Shown here one piece after another: positions 47,285 to 59,154 of a stretch of DNA of 64,000 nt (positions are counted from its first letter, which is position 1; the number at the start of each line of letters is the position of its first letter). The translations under genes and the position numbers were made by a program. The DNA is from Diphasiastrum complanatum. Lineage: Eukaryota; Streptophyta; Lycopodiopsida; Lycopodiales; Lycopodiaceae. The stretch spans positions 20,187,861-20,251,860 of the forward strand of contig CM055102.1 of assembly GCA_029204225.1 (NCBI GenBank). Direction: 5' to 3'. Under the pieces are notes generated by a model. It did not search any database and was not told where the DNA came from. It saw only the letters and a list, made by a program, of their open reading frames with translations.

Positions 47285-47560
47285 TTAAGCGAAACGCACA
47301 GCATCCTCTAGAGACTGTGGCTGATTACGGCGTACTTCCAACTGATATTCCTTGGGCAAGCCCAAGATGAAATGCAGCATAAAGAGTACCCCGTCTATGC
47401 GATTAAAAAACCACGAAACAGCCTCTTGGAAGTCTTGTAAATAGACGTCCAAGGGCTTCGTCCCCATTTGCAATGTAGCAAATCGACGATAATATTCAAA
47501 ATCGTCTAGGACAGGCATAAACGTAACCTTAAAGGCTACTTGGAAAGGTTTTTATGAAGG
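47285..47560 (-). pseudogene. Ty3/gypsy gag core
   Basis: 'FMPVLDDFEYYRRFATLQMG' is followed by 'TKPLDVYLQDFQEAVSWF' and 'ILGLPKEYQLEVRRNQPQSL', the second half of Retrotrans_gag ('f..l.qg..sv.eY...F..l....' and 'F..gL.....'). The N-terminal half (coiled coil, 'WWQDLKD') seen in the copy at 19.9-20.3 kb is missing here: the frame opens abruptly at about 47555. Confidence 0.8.
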
Positions 47561-47579
47561 GTTTTTGCTCTTATCTTCA

Positions 47580-48891
47580 AGCGAACGGTGGTAGGGCTTG
47601 GTTAGTTAAATCATTTATGGTAATGAACCATTTTGTACAACCTCAAGTAAGGAGATGGTTTTAAATAATAGCAATAGTTGTTCGTATACCTTATTCAAAA
47701 AACAAATTACTTCCCACTGCTTTTTCGACCTACTAATCACTAGCCGAATCCAAGAGAGAAGTCTTGAAGCCAAGCACCTTACTAGCATTAACTTGAAGTC
47801 ATTATTGAACTGTATTCTATAAACAAGAAAGAAAACGTTTTTATACATACACTTTATACTTCGCTAGGATGGAACTGAACAATAATAAAATGTCAAATTT
47901 GGAAGCGTTTTCCGTTTTTGTCATTTATGAAGAGTGTCAACTGGACCTGACCTCTATGAAACATCAGAGCGGGCCGTCCACCATCCGTAATTAAAAAAAC
48001 ACCACCTTGGTTAAAGCGTCACACTAGTCACACCCGCCGTTGGTATTGTCTAGCGAAATACCTAGACCCGACGGTCAGCAAAAATATCACCGCTTATCAA
48101 CAAAGCGGTGCGTATAACTTGCACCCCACGAGCACTCTATACAGCACGGAAAAATAACTAAAAAGATGATACCTCACATCCATTTGATGAGCATTGATAT
48201 TGCAAGATCTTTTTCTGTATGCTCTATGATTGTTAACAAAGTATGGACATCGCTATGAAGTTTGCAAGTGTCAGCCTCTTACATTCCATATGATCTACCA
48301 AGAGCCTAGCCCCACCCATTGAGGGTCCCATGACCTAAAGACACGTACTCAAACGTTGTGGCCTACAGGCATAGTCCTAAAACTTAAGGATAGTATCTAA
48401 TCTTAAAGAACCAATCCCTAAGGAGTTAAGGACAAGTTCGTAGGACTCAAAGGATGGTATCCTAAAAACATAAGGATAGTATCTTAAAATATAAGAGTAG
48501 CTCCTAAACACGTAGGGTATGGGATTTTAGTGGACTAAGGATGTCCGCGATCACCATGGCCACGATCCGCTAACACCCTCATTATAGGGCCAGTGCCTTG
48601 GAAATGAAGACAATACTCTGAACCACCAGAGGATGCCCTAAGTCCCATCTCCCAAAGGCCATTCAAAAGTCAAATATACTATTAGCGAGATCCTAGCGCG
48701 ATTTAGCAATCAGAAGTTTGTACGGAACCGTGACCCTAAAAAGCTAGTAAATCATTGCATCAAAAGTACTAGCACCCCCTAGCAAGACCTCCGTTACTCA
48801 CATAGGACATAACCACCATCAATAGTGGTGCCCCTTGACTTTTTTAGGACATTTTGGTGGGACCAATCCCCTGCCGAAAATTGCCCTAACA
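47580..48891 (-). repeat. 5' LTR and leader of the gypsy element
   Basis: The minus-strand start TGTTAGGGCAATTTTCGGC lies at 48891. Short phrases such as 'ggatagtatc' recur (about 48366, 48474), giving a loose internal repetition. The inner LTR boundary and primer-binding site were not found, so the limit at 47580 is approximate. Confidence 0.5.
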
Positions 48892-49234
48892 AAATGGTTT
48901 GTTGAGTCTTTCTCATGTTGAAATCATTCATTGCTAAGTTTTATTATAATTTTTCATATATCCCTCTTGTTGAAGTCATTTGTCGTTATATTGTCAGTTT
49001 GCATGGTGCATTTTGTTTTGATAATCAATCTTTTCAACCCACCTCCCTTGAGTGTGTTGTGAGTTGCTACTACTTTATGACATAAGTATCTTGACTTGCA
49101 AATTTCCGTGTAGCCTCGGTCTCCCACATGTCATCCCTCTCATATTATTACCCCTGTTTTGTCCATCCCTTCGACTATTGATGGGTCCTTGCCTATGGCT
49201 CATAGTCCTCCTTTGTTTGTTGTCTTTGAACATT

Positions 49235-49345
49235 ATACTCCCTAGGAAATACTTGAGATTTGTACCAAAAACCTCTTTTTTAATTGTCATAGGCTAGATC
49301 ACCTCAATAGAGATTGTCCACATCCCATGCCACTTGCTACTTGAA
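49235..49345 (+). pseudogene. retroelement zinc-knuckle scrap
   Basis: 'FFNCHRLDHLNRDCPHPMPL' matches a CX2CX4HX4C knuckle in which the first Cys is Phe. 'YTP.EILEICTKN' upstream recalls DUF4283/zf-CCHC_4 ORF1 proteins of plant LINEs. The context is too decayed to be sure of the element class. Confidence 0.4.
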
Positions 49346-49676
49346 ATGTTCATGAGGTCTTTGATCCCAATGACTCTTCCCTTTACATTGTTAAGGAGAT
49401 TCATGAGCCTAATCCCAATTAGTATACTGAATATCTAGCTCAGCTTGCCTATGCTACTTGGCTCAAAAAAGTTAGATCCCGATCACAATTGTATACGCAT
49501 TTGTATTACTAGGAGTCCTTGTTACTTTCGAAAGTACTCATTTCTTTAACGATCACAAAATTGCATCGCATATTCACTACTATTCTTGCCCCACATCCGT
49601 TGTGCGTTGAGGCTGCTAGTCCCATTCTTTTCAAGGTATCCATATATTTCAAGGCCTTCCTTTTTAAATTGGTACT

Positions 49677-50000
49677 TGTTACGGCCATATTCAGCTAAGG
49701 ATTTGGAATAGTCTTAATATGGTGGATTGGCCCTCTATTATTCGAGACTATTGGTTACGCCTGGATTTAATTCCATGTCAAGGCCAGTTTGTACTAATAA
49801 CCTTGAGAGGACCCAGACGCTCCTATTGGGACATGTGGAGCAGGTGACGCTTATATGCATGAGGATTGCATGGGATATGTGACCTATGTTTAGATGGATT
49901 GCATGGGAGGGTATGTGTAGGTCCATTACTGGTCTAGTTTTATAAATCCATAGTACTTTGTTTGATTTAATGATTTGCATGTGAGGATTCAATAGCATGC
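49677..50000 (+). repeat. LTR family A, diverged copy
   Basis: It starts TGTTACGGCCATATTCAGC and shares 'gagactattggttacNcc' and 'taataaccttgNgaggacccagac' with the copies at 29343 and 5663. 'tttataaatcc' near 49938 may be the TATA region. Confidence 0.55.
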
Positions 50001-50009
50001 ATGAAGCCA

Positions 50010-51125
50010 TAATGTTTTGAAAGTTCCAGATTCCGGTTAGGAGACTTGTGTCTATTGAAAAATTGACATTGAATCAGATTTTCCTGTTGAAATAGACAAG
50101 CAAGCAACCTAAAATCTTGAATTGTTGATTGCATGTTGAGGACTAATGTTTGTCAAAGAATAGACTGATCCTCCTGAATAACTTGCAAATTATCTGAACA
50201 TAGAATGGAAATTGCAGTGTGAATAATCCTCTATGAGCATGTAGAAAATCTATGGAAGATGGGAGATTAACCAATTCCTGCTTCATGTGGAAAAAATTTC
50301 CCATGAAAAAGCAATTAGGATTTGATCAGCTTTTCACAAACCTTTATCGTTGGACGATTTCTAGTTGCATGTATGTAAGCTAATTGTGGATTAAATTGCC
50401 TGGGGAAATTTGCTTGATAGTATGTTGCAGGAAACTTGAAGGGAATCTCTGTTTTGGGAATGGTAGCTCTGTAGTAGAGTCACTCACCTGTAAATTAGCT
50501 ACACAGTTGATGAATAGGTGCAAGCGGTATGATTGGAAGTAAACCTACTGAACTCCTTAAAACAGCTATAGATCCTAGCCAGTTTGTGGATTTTTTTCTT
50601 GTGCAGGCCTTTAAATTGTAGTTCTGGATCGTAGGCCAGCTGTTGAATCCTTATAGGTTGTCCCAGCAGAGGGAATATGTTACAGATCCAATCTTGAGCT
50701 TGTCGTCTAACAAACCGAGCGCTTCTTTTCAGAAATGACATGCTAAGTTGCTCATGGAAGTCTGGAATCCATGTTGTAATAGCTGCTTCTGAGCATCACA
50801 GCCTAGTAGCCATTGGAGTGTGCAATCTGGGTGTTTCGGTGAGCAGCTGGAACATTCTTCCAGCGTAGACAGCGTGAGAAAGGAGAGAAAGATTGTAGAC
50901 TTGCCTTTTCCGGCCATGGCCGCAGTAAGGGAAGAGCTGATTTCGGTGGAGGGCGCACGTTTCAAAACCCTGCTTTCCAGCCATGACAGCGAGAGAAGGT
51001 TGTAGAGAAGAGTGAAATCCGTGAGGCACCTGTTGCGGCCAAGAGGTAGTGCAAAGGCTTCGTGGGAACCTCAAATTTAAGTGCCTAGTGGTATTCTTAG
51101 ATGATATTTTTTATCTACAGTGAAT
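50010..51125. other. intergenic, no gene recognised
   Basis: Minus-strand ORFs at 50499-51074 overlap in several frames and show no family motif. This may be LTR or leader sequence, but it is not supportable. Confidence 0.35.
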
Positions 51126-51768
51126 TACTTGAGAACCATGAGAGAATACGATGGAATGAAGTATCTTTAGGAAATGGTTGAAGATCATATCCTATATTTG
51201 GATATAGGATAGCCAGTTAATCTTTTTGATTTCTAGTGAACAGATCTAGAAGCAAAGAACTTTCTTAGAGGGGAAGCTCATGGTATGGGACGTCGGTGAT
51301 TCGAAAGAGAAATTCTTGTGCGAGAGTGATCTGTAGACCAATGGTTAGTAATTATAATAATAGTAATACTAACGGGTGAACCCAATACTTAATTGTTTTG
51401 AGGTATTTAGTGAATATGAGATATAGATCCGGATCCCTAATGGTATCTCATAATTTACAAATCGGAAACCCTTAAAGCTATTTCTCACCTTCTAAATAAC
51501 CCTTTCTTCTTTAAAATTTCTCGAATACTAGACATTAGATTAAATTCATATGATTCTTCCAGTGTGAAAATTACTTCTTTTCTGAAGGATGTGAATTACT
51601 ACTTGTATGGTTAAGGATTAAAATTTGAGACATTCCAAGATAGTTGTGTTTCAATTTCTTAAATCCAAATTGTCTTTTATGCATTGATAGATCTCAGATG
51701 GATGACGGTGACTGTCACTCGTGTTGAAAATGTTTGGGAGAAAAGTAATGTGTATAATAGAATGAATC

Positions 51769-52213
51769 TGTTAGAAATAATAAATGATAATGTTAGTTTC
51801 CCATAGGTTACTTTGACCCAAAAGGTCGAGACTTGTGTAACCATGGGTTAGGTTTATTAATTAGACCATGTTAAGTCAGATTTAGTTAAGTTGGACCCAA
51901 TTTGAGTCTAGTAGTAACTCGTGGGTCCAAATAAAGTCTAATTATGTTAAGGGACCCTATCTTGACTTTTGGGGGTGCCCTATAATTAGTAGTGGGTTTG
52001 GAAGGTTCTAGAACTTAGGGTTTGGAAGAGTCTAGGCCCTTGGAAGGCCTATTTATATGTACTCATTATTCATTTGTAATTCATTCCCTTTCAAGCATTG
52101 CTACTACTTTCTCTCTCCTTGAGGGCGCCTAACCCTCTCCCTCTGCTTCTTCTACTTCTTCTTGTATATGGAGATTGAATGTTAGAAGGATCTTGGCACT
52201 TTGATTTCCTACA
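51769..52213 (+). repeat. Ty1/copia 5' LTR (445 bp)
   Basis: TG...CA ends, TATA-like 'ctatttatatgtac' at about 52047, a CT-rich block at 52110-52180, and the primer-binding site right after. Close relative of the LTR at 20661-21111. Confidence 0.88.
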
Positions 52214-52627
52214 TGGTATCAGAGCCATGGATCTTCTATGCTTGATTTAGGGCGCCCTACCAAAAGAGATCGTCTTCACTTAGGGATCACAAAAATTCAG
52301 CACCTTTGCTGATTTTTTAGAGTGAAGATCCGTTTAATTTTGACTCTTTTCCGTTTTGCAAAAGGGCACCACACATCAAAGGAGATAATGGGATTTTGGG
52401 CGCCCAAAAATCAATTGGTTGTTTGCTGATTTTTCAAGTTGCAAGAAGGCGCGGTCGCCCACATCCGTCTAGGTTTATCCTACTTCTGTTGGTCCATTGT
52501 TGCCCTATTTTTCAGATTTGCTCCTTTGCAGGAGGGCGCCCATCTACAAGCAATTTTTATCTTCTGATTTGGCTGAAAAATCAGCACCCTTGCTGATTTT
52601 ACAAAGTGAAGATCCGCTTCTTTTTGC

Positions 52628-53155
52628 TTGTTTCCAGGTGTGGAAAAAGGCACTAGATCACATTCCAAGCTGAAAATTGGACAGCATATTACCATTTGTA
52701 GGGTGTTTGCAACAGCCCTATCCGTGTGTGTATTGTTCACACTTTTTGGCAAGGAAGAACAAAGGCATGCAAAGTTTGATCATTGTCTTTCTACAAGTAC
52801 AAGTTTGCATCGGAATGTTGGTATGGTAGAGCATTCTTCTTCTCTTGAGCCATTTGTTGCAAATGATGGATGCATTAGTGAAGAACTTTATGAGCAAGCT
52901 TCTCAAGTTAATGTTTTGGAAAAGGCTGAAATCAAGCATTCTTTGAAGCCATTTTGTACTAATGGAGGAGGGGAAAAAATCACATCAATTAGTACATTGG
53001 TTCAAAGTGGCATGTTGCTGGATTTTTTGGGTGTTCAAAGTGGCAAGCTGTTGGTTTTTTTCTTGAAGATGGTGGACAACATATTCAGCCATGGTTTATT
53101 GATCATTCTAATTATGCCAAGGGACCCTATCTTGACTTTTGGGGGTGCCCTATAA
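52628..53155 (+). other. ORF inside the deleted copia element
   Basis: An open frame of 175 codons starts MFPGVEKGTRSHSKLKIG and runs into the truncated 3' LTR, so its last ~15 codons are LTR sequence. The middle contains repeated-looking 'SSLEPFVANDGC' and 'HSLKPFCTNGGG'. No known domain was recognised. It may be leftover internal sequence from which gag-pol was deleted, not a gene. Confidence 0.35.
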
Positions 53156-53384
53156 TTAGCAGTGGGTTTGAAAAGTTCTAGAACTTAGGGTTTGGAAGAG
53201 TCTAGGCCCCTTGGAAGGCCTATTTATATGTATTCATTATTCATTTGTAATTCATTCCCTTTCGAGCCTTGCTACTACTTTCTCTCTCCTTGAGGGCACC
53301 TAACCCTCTCCCTCCTCTTCTTCTTCTTCTTCTTGTATATGGAGACTGAATGTTAGAAGGATCTTGGCACTTTGAATTCCTACA
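53107..53384 (+). repeat. Ty1/copia 3' LTR, 5'-truncated
   Basis: It matches 51938-52213 from 'attatgNNaagggaccctat' to the terminal TACA. Its (TCT)n block at 53302-53326 is expanded relative to the 5' LTR. Confidence 0.85.
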
Positions 53385-54764
53385 AAATTCTTTCTGGAAG
53401 GCATTTATTATTGACTTTTCATGATTCAAATATTTCATGTATCATCTCTCTAGCTAATTTTCATAAGAAATCTGAAAATTTCTTTGAAAAGGAGGCGTGA
53501 AGTGATGGGTAAGATTCTATTTGAGGACTTATCAGTTGCACAGTTTTCGGATAAGAGAAATTCTCTAGAGATTGTGTGGAACAATCTGGAACTAGGAGTG
53601 GTTTGAACTCACATGCCTCACAGAGAACCTTGTAACTCGGCTACTAAAGAATTCTATTTCTCTTGAGTAAATAACATATATGGGAAATCTTTGAGATTGG
53701 AAACACATCCGCCCACAAGTTGTCCAACCCAACTTACTTCTTACCACCAAAGATCTCTCCCTTAATCAACCACTTTACTGATCCTAGTGTCCAAGCTGCG
53801 ATTAGGTTGATTCGATACAAACATTCCAGATTCAACAATAAGATCAAACTTACTTTTATTCCACACAAATCTAGGATTAGTAAATTTTGATCTTACTCTG
53901 CACTACTTATATTGACTTCCAAATATGGATTTTGAAGGAATCTGCCAAATATGGACATATGTGTATGTACTAAGTCATAGTGAGATTGTTCTCATATGTG
54001 CACTATTAATCGTGTATGGATCTACTATGTCTTCCAGGTTACTAGAGTTGTTTAGTGCACTTAACCTAATTGGTGAACATAAACATATGATCAAGCGCTG
54101 TATTTGACAGTTACTTGAAAAGTTAACAGATCTTATTATGAAAGATTTATTTATTAACTTAAAAGTGATTTGGATAAGGATCTAAATGCGGTGTTGTACT
54201 GGTCAATTAAGATCTACACCTGGACATTAGAGATTTCATAATCATTGGAATTAACTTGAGTGATTGGATTACTCCTGAGGAAAGTTAATTGGTGAAACGG
54301 ACAATTTACTGGAAACTATTTGTTTTGAGTTATATTACTTGTAAGTCGCATGATTTGTGAATCATTTGGATTCGCTAGTAAAAAGTTATGTCTCTGGGAT
54401 ATACGACATTCTTGGTAGAATATTTCTCAGTTGAGAAATAAACTCAGTTCATTAGTGATTGTATCTCAGAGAGCTCAATTGGATACCGAATCATAATGGT
54501 TTCAAGAATGATAACTAGATTTCTTTGGAATTCAACAGGATTCTAATTGTAACACACACTCTAGTATTCCTAATAATTAAGTATGGTTTTGGATTCCAGT
54601 GAATTATGATTGACGAATCATAAGAATCTGATTATTTGTGATTGACGGATCACCAACATATACTTAATTATTATCGGTGAATAATTCCCGACCTATTGAA
54701 TGAGTAGAAATTTCCGAAAAGTATTTTGGAAATCGAAATTTATTTACTCCAATGTTATTGAGAC

Positions 54765-55461
54765 CTTAGAAGCCCGTTCCAAGCAAAAATGGTCGGAACA
54801 TTCCGTTCCATTCCGTCCGTTCCGTACATTCCGAAACGTACTGGGTCAGAACGTTTTTTTTCCTTGAATATAAAAAAAAATATGTATTAAGGCACCTGCT
54901 GGCATCATCTTCCTTTGTTTCGAAGGACGCATGTTGATATGCGAGAAATGCGTAGAGTTTCTGTGAGAATCTTGTTGTATTTGTGTATCTAGCCATAATC
55001 ATTCCTGAATCTTCCTGAAAACCATCGCGCATATCTATCCCTGAACCATCGCGCATATCTATTCCTAAATCATCCTGAAACGAGAATTCTTCTTGAAAAC
55101 CATCGTGCATATCTGTCCCTCAATGGTTGTCAACATCATCCTGAAAACCATATGTCAGGTGGTGTGCAATCATCGCGCATATCTGGATGGTTGTCAATCA
55201 ATCGGATCCAACGTAATGTTATATAGGTTGAAGTCTACTCAGTATCGCTTTTTTTTGTTTGTTAATAAAGTACTTTTTTTTTAAATTTTGGCCAGGTTCC
55301 GAAACGGAACGCGTTCTGGCATAGTGTTTTATAGGTTGAAGTCTACTCTACTCGGTATCGCTTTTTTTTTGTTTGTTAAAAAAATACGTTTTTAAATTTT
55401 GGCCAGGTTCCGAAACAGAACGCGTTCTGGAACGCGTTCCGTTCCAAAACTTGGCCATTAT
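54765..55461. mobile_element. 697-bp element with 10-bp target duplication, GTTCCGTTCC-rich
   Basis: Perfect direct repeats TTATTGAGAC flank it (54755-54764 and 55462-55471). Copy 1 of repeat D has no insert at the matching site (about 32390). The ends are rich in GTTCC/GGAAC ('cattccgttccattccgtcc', 'aacgcgttccgttcc'). The middle has repeated 'accatcgcgcatatct' words, and the right part has a ~120-bp tandem pair. No convincing terminal inverted repeat and no transposase were seen. A 9-11 bp duplication suggests a Mutator-like origin, but that is inference. Confidence 0.7.
55205..55440. repeat. ~120-bp tandem pair within the 697-bp element
   Basis: 'ataggttgaagtctactc' through 'ggccaggttccgaaac.gaacgcgttctgg' occurs twice, from about 55210 and 55330, differing by small indels in T-runs. 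Confidence 0.85.
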
Positions 55462-55965
55462 TTATTGAGACTTTGGATCTCCCATGCATTTCAGGTAAAG
55501 TGAATTGTTTTTACTCATGGAGAGTTTTGCTCACTTTAGTGGATAGTATTCTACTACAGATTGTAGTCTATAAGTGCTTGAGTACGAGGTTCAATCTAGA
55601 TCTCTGGATTTATAGAAGATATCTTGGTTTATATTTGTATCCCAAGTGAGAAAAAACAAATGCTAGGGTCAAAGGCTCAACTATCCTTTGATCAAAGCAG
55701 GCAATCAGAACTATTCTTTTTCATGTCAAAAGAAGAAAATTTTGGAAGACCAAAGTCAGTTCTATTTTCATTGTAAAAAGATTATAAAAAAGCTTCAAGA
55801 AAACAAAACAGCCTTATTTTGTAACAAACGCACTCGTCATATTTAAACATGTTTAGTATGAAACGAGGCAACTATGAAGCATATTATAATGCCAAGAATA
55901 TGTATTTCTAACCAATTTTGACAATGGGGCACTGGTCCAGATCAAAACAGGTTCAAGGCCCATTT

Positions 55966-57244
55966 CGGCCAGATATAACTCTAACACTAAGTCATCACTC
56001 TTTTTGGATAAGCAGATATGCCAAGTGACTGAAATTAGCTATTTCTTCATCATGTCATTTTATAAATGCTTATCAGCAATTTGGCAACAATCAGACAGCT
56101 AACATGTCACTGCAATAGAAGCTAATTGAATTCAGAGTATTCTATTTACCCTCAACATACCTCATGACCGGTTCACATTGCTACGGTGGCTGGTTATGAG
56201 ATTGATTCCCTACCCAAGCTCGGCCAGATATAACTCTAACGCTAAGTCATCACTCTTTTTGGATAAGCAGATATGCCAAGTGACTGAATTAGCTATTTCT
56301 TCATCAGGTCATTTTATAAATGCTTATCAGCAATTTGGCTAAACAGTCAACAACAAGACAGCTAACATGTCACTGCAATAGAAGCTAATTGAATTGAGAG
56401 TATTACCTCATGAACGTTTCACATTGCTGTGGTGGCTGGCCATGAGATTGATTCCCTGCCCAAGCTCAGCCAGATATAACTCTAACGCTAAGTCATCACT
56501 CTTTTTGGATAAGCAGATATGCCAAGTGACTGAATTAGCTATTTCTTCATCATGTCATTTTATAAATGCTTATCAGCGATTTGGCTAAATAGTCAACAAC
56601 CAGACAGCTAACATGTCACTGCAATAGAAGGTAATTGAATTCAAAGTATTCTATTTACCCTCAACATACCTCATGACCGGTTCAAATTGCTGTGGTGGCT
56701 GGTTATGAGATTGATTCCCTACCCAAGCTCGGCCAGATATAACTCTAACGCTAAGTCATCACTCTTTTTGGATAAGCAGATATGCCAAGTGACTGAATTA
56801 GCTATTTCTTCATCGTGTCATTTTATAAATGCTTGTCAGCAATTTGGCTAAATAGTCAGACAGCTAACATGTCACAGCAATGGAAGCTAATTCAATTGAG
56901 AGTAAATCTATTTACCCTCAACATACCTCATGACCGGTTCACATTGCTGTGGTGGCTGGTCATGAGATTGATTCCCTAGCCAAGCTTGGCCAGATATAAG
57001 TCTAACGCTAAGTCATCACTCTTTTTGGATAAGCAGATATGCCAAGTAATTAGCTATTTCTTCAAAATGTCATTTTATAAGTGCTTATCAGCAATTTGGC
57101 TAAATAGTCAACAACCAGACAGCTAACATGTCACTGCAATGGAAGCTAATTGAATTGAGAGTATTATATTTACCCTCAACATACCTCATGACCGGTTCAC
57201 ATTGCTCTGGTGGCTGGTTATGAGATCGATTCCCTACCCAAGCT
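55966..57244. repeat. tandem array, five ~255-bp units
   Basis: Units begin with 'GGCCAGATATAACTCTAACG' or close variants at about 55967, 56222, 56469, 56731 and 56988, and end 'cctacccaagctc'. Each contains 'aagtcatcactctttttgga', 'gctaacatgtcac' and 'cctcatgaccggttcacatt'. Unit length varies (about 245-262 bp) through small indels around 'aatagtcaacaaccagacag'. The third unit lacks the 'tattctatttaccctcaac' segment at its start. Confidence 0.92.
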
Positions 57245-57960
57245 CTTCTTTGTTCGTTTCATAAACTCAAAGCTGCCAAAACGAATTCAACTTGAGGAAA
57301 AGCTTTCAAATAAGGCTGCCATATTCTCACTGAATCCATTTTTTGATACACTTTTCAGTACAAATTGATGCCCTGGACAGGTTCAATGCAGTAGTAACTG
57401 ACATAATTCCCATTACGCACAACCTTTTAGTATGCTAAACTTTACGAAAAACAATCAAAGACACCCAAAAACGCTATGGAGAATTATAGTAGCGGCTAAA
57501 TCCCATTCACAAGATACATGTTTCCATATTCTTTTCCAAAAGGGCCAAAAAAATGAGCAACGACCTGAATCACTTTCTGAAATAACATTTCACTCGATAG
57601 GAACAGTAGAGGTAAGACGCCTTTTAAAATTGCCTACCCACTTACATACTGGAACTTACACTTTCTGACTCATCGCATGTAGGATAATGGACAGGAATAA
57701 TTCACCATGTCACTAAAACATAATCATGCTGTTACTGTTAAATTACCACAGAGGTATTCTGCATGTGACACAAGTTGATGATCATAACAGTTACAAAGAA
57801 GCAGCAAAATGGGCAATGCAAATTGCTAAGGAGATCTATAACAATCCGATGATTTTCAAGGAAGCATAAATTTGATTAAGAGGAATCTCATCAAATGATC
57901 TATTGCAAGGTCAAAAGCCTCATCATGATCAGAAACACAGCAAGCTTCACCCTAAACCTT
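57245..57960. other. flank of the tandem array
   Basis: Low-complexity intergenic or intronic sequence; nothing recognised. Confidence 0.35.
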
Positions 57961-57965
57961 AAACA

Positions 57966-58172
57966 CTAAATCCTATTATTACCATGATTCACAAATGAAT
58001 GGCTGTTCAAATCCGAATCCTGTTTATTGCTTTGATGATCTTGGCTGCCTACTGACACAGCACTTAATTGAGAAGATATTGAATTTAAGCTATTTTCCAT
58101 CTCGCTGGAAGACCACCACTCTTCCTGTGGGGGAGCACGCCCATGAGCTTCAAAATAGTTTGCTTCTTGGAC
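57966..58172 (-). CDS. candidate terminal exon, unknown protein
   Basis: On the minus strand a good acceptor (TTGACAG|GTCC at 58173/58172) opens a 68-codon frame ending in TAG at 57966-57968. It reads VQEANYFEAHGRAPPQEEWW, then a Ser/Gln/Asp/Asn-rich tail. The composition is unlike the surrounding AT-rich DNA and typical of a disordered C-terminus. I do not recognise the family. No upstream exon could be linked with confidence, so this is a candidate only. Confidence 0.35.
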   Translation of the reverse strand, partial: VQEANYFEAHGRAPPQEEWWSSSEMENSLNSISSQLSAVSVGSQDHQSNKQDSDLNSHSFVNHGNNRI

Positions 58173-58179
58173 CTGTCAA

Positions 58180-59150
58180 TTGAAGCTATGGGAGGATGTT
58201 TGGCAAAACCTCCAACACAGTTACTGCTCTGTTGAAAAAGCACGTCAACAGAAACCCTCAAACAGACAGAATTTTATCAGGAAAAGCATGGATAGCTTTG
58301 CGTGAATAAAAAAATCCATCATAGATCAATATAAAGACCAGACAGAACCTCGTACAACAGCATACCCAGAGACAACAATACAAACCATGGCCTCACTTTC
58401 AATTTAGCTACGACAACTTGGGAATGAAGGGGTTAAAACTCCTTGTCATGTGTGGATTACTTCACCAAGATACGGTAAACAGTCTAGAGCACAAAGTCTG
58501 AAAAAATTCTACCGGCTCTCTCTTTAATATGCACTTTGGATTTAGGTTTTGCGGGAATAAGTGCTCCGTTAGCTCATATGGACCAACGGATTTTCAGTCA
58601 GAGTTTCTCACTATTGAAAGGGTTTCAACTTTCAACTTTCTACAAAACTTTTGACATGGATTCTAGAGGTTTTTTACTGCGGGAGAAACCTTTTGAAATT
58701 TTGACTCTTTCATGAGATTCAACATATTTTTTTTAAAAATTAACAATGTTTTAGCCTCCTATGCATCATGGTTAAAAAATATAACAATGTTTTGGCGTCC
58801 TACAAATCATCCTGCCGTGGATGCTCTGCATCATCATTCCTCCTGAAAATCAGTCCAGAGTAGTAGTGGCAACATATTGTACTGACCTAGTTAAGCAAGC
58901 ACAGATTATAGTGCTAGGCTGAAATTTTAGCTGCTTGCTCTGATTCTATTTATGTTACATTTAGCTGCTCCATGTTGGGCTCAATTGTCAGGAAGAATCT
59001 GGGATGATCCTGCTTCGAATCAGCTCATGCTATAGCTCAACAGCAGCCGCAAAGCTTGTCGTACTTCCCTCCCACCAGGGATCCTAACTCTCCTACACTA
59101 GCTCACTTTGAGAAATCAATCGAAGCAGCATTGCCCCATAAAAAGGTACT
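58180..59150. other. intergenic or intronic, no gene recognised
   Basis: Possibly intron between the two minus-strand exon candidates; no motif was seen. Confidence 0.3.
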
Positions 59151-59154
59151 TCTT

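Larger units (their letters stand above)
44318..48891 (-). mobile_element. Ty3/gypsy retrotransposon, 3'-truncated
   Basis: All parts lie in order on the minus strand. They are a TGTTAGGGCAA start at 48891, an LTR/leader to about 47560, gag (47560-47285), a knuckle and protease-like part (47135-46764), RT (46821-45754), RNase H (45714-45208) and integrase (45103 to about 44318). The integrase frame leaves the family consensus after 'RRQSNWD' near 44318, so the end of pol and the 3' LTR are gone. Stops separate several domains. It belongs to the same family as the gag fragment at 19.9-20.66 kb. Confidence 0.88.
51769..53384 (+). mobile_element. internally deleted Ty1/copia element
   Basis: A full 5' LTR (51769-52213, TGTTAGAAAT to TTTCCTACA) and primer site TGGTATCAGAGCCATGG (52214-52230) are followed by only about 0.9 kb of internal DNA. 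Then comes a 3' LTR (53107-53384) that lacks its first ~170 bp. The flanking bases (gaatc / aaatt) could be a decayed 5-bp duplication of 'gaatt', which is what copy 1 of repeat D has at this point (about 30949-30953). No pol remains, so it could only move with help. Same LTR family as 20661. Confidence 0.85.
51130..55620. repeat. large dispersed repeat D, copy 2, with two insertions
   Basis: It aligns with 30330-33100, interrupted by an internally deleted copia element (51769-53384) and a 697-bp element (54765-55461). It also differs in the part between about 53490 and 54110. Copy 1 shows the uninterrupted sequence at both insertion points. Confidence 0.7.

Noticed and set aside
50499-51074. 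Several overlapping minus-strand ORFs of 78-92 codons
   Set aside because: Three frames are open at once, none has a recognisable domain, and the composition suggests LTR or leader DNA.
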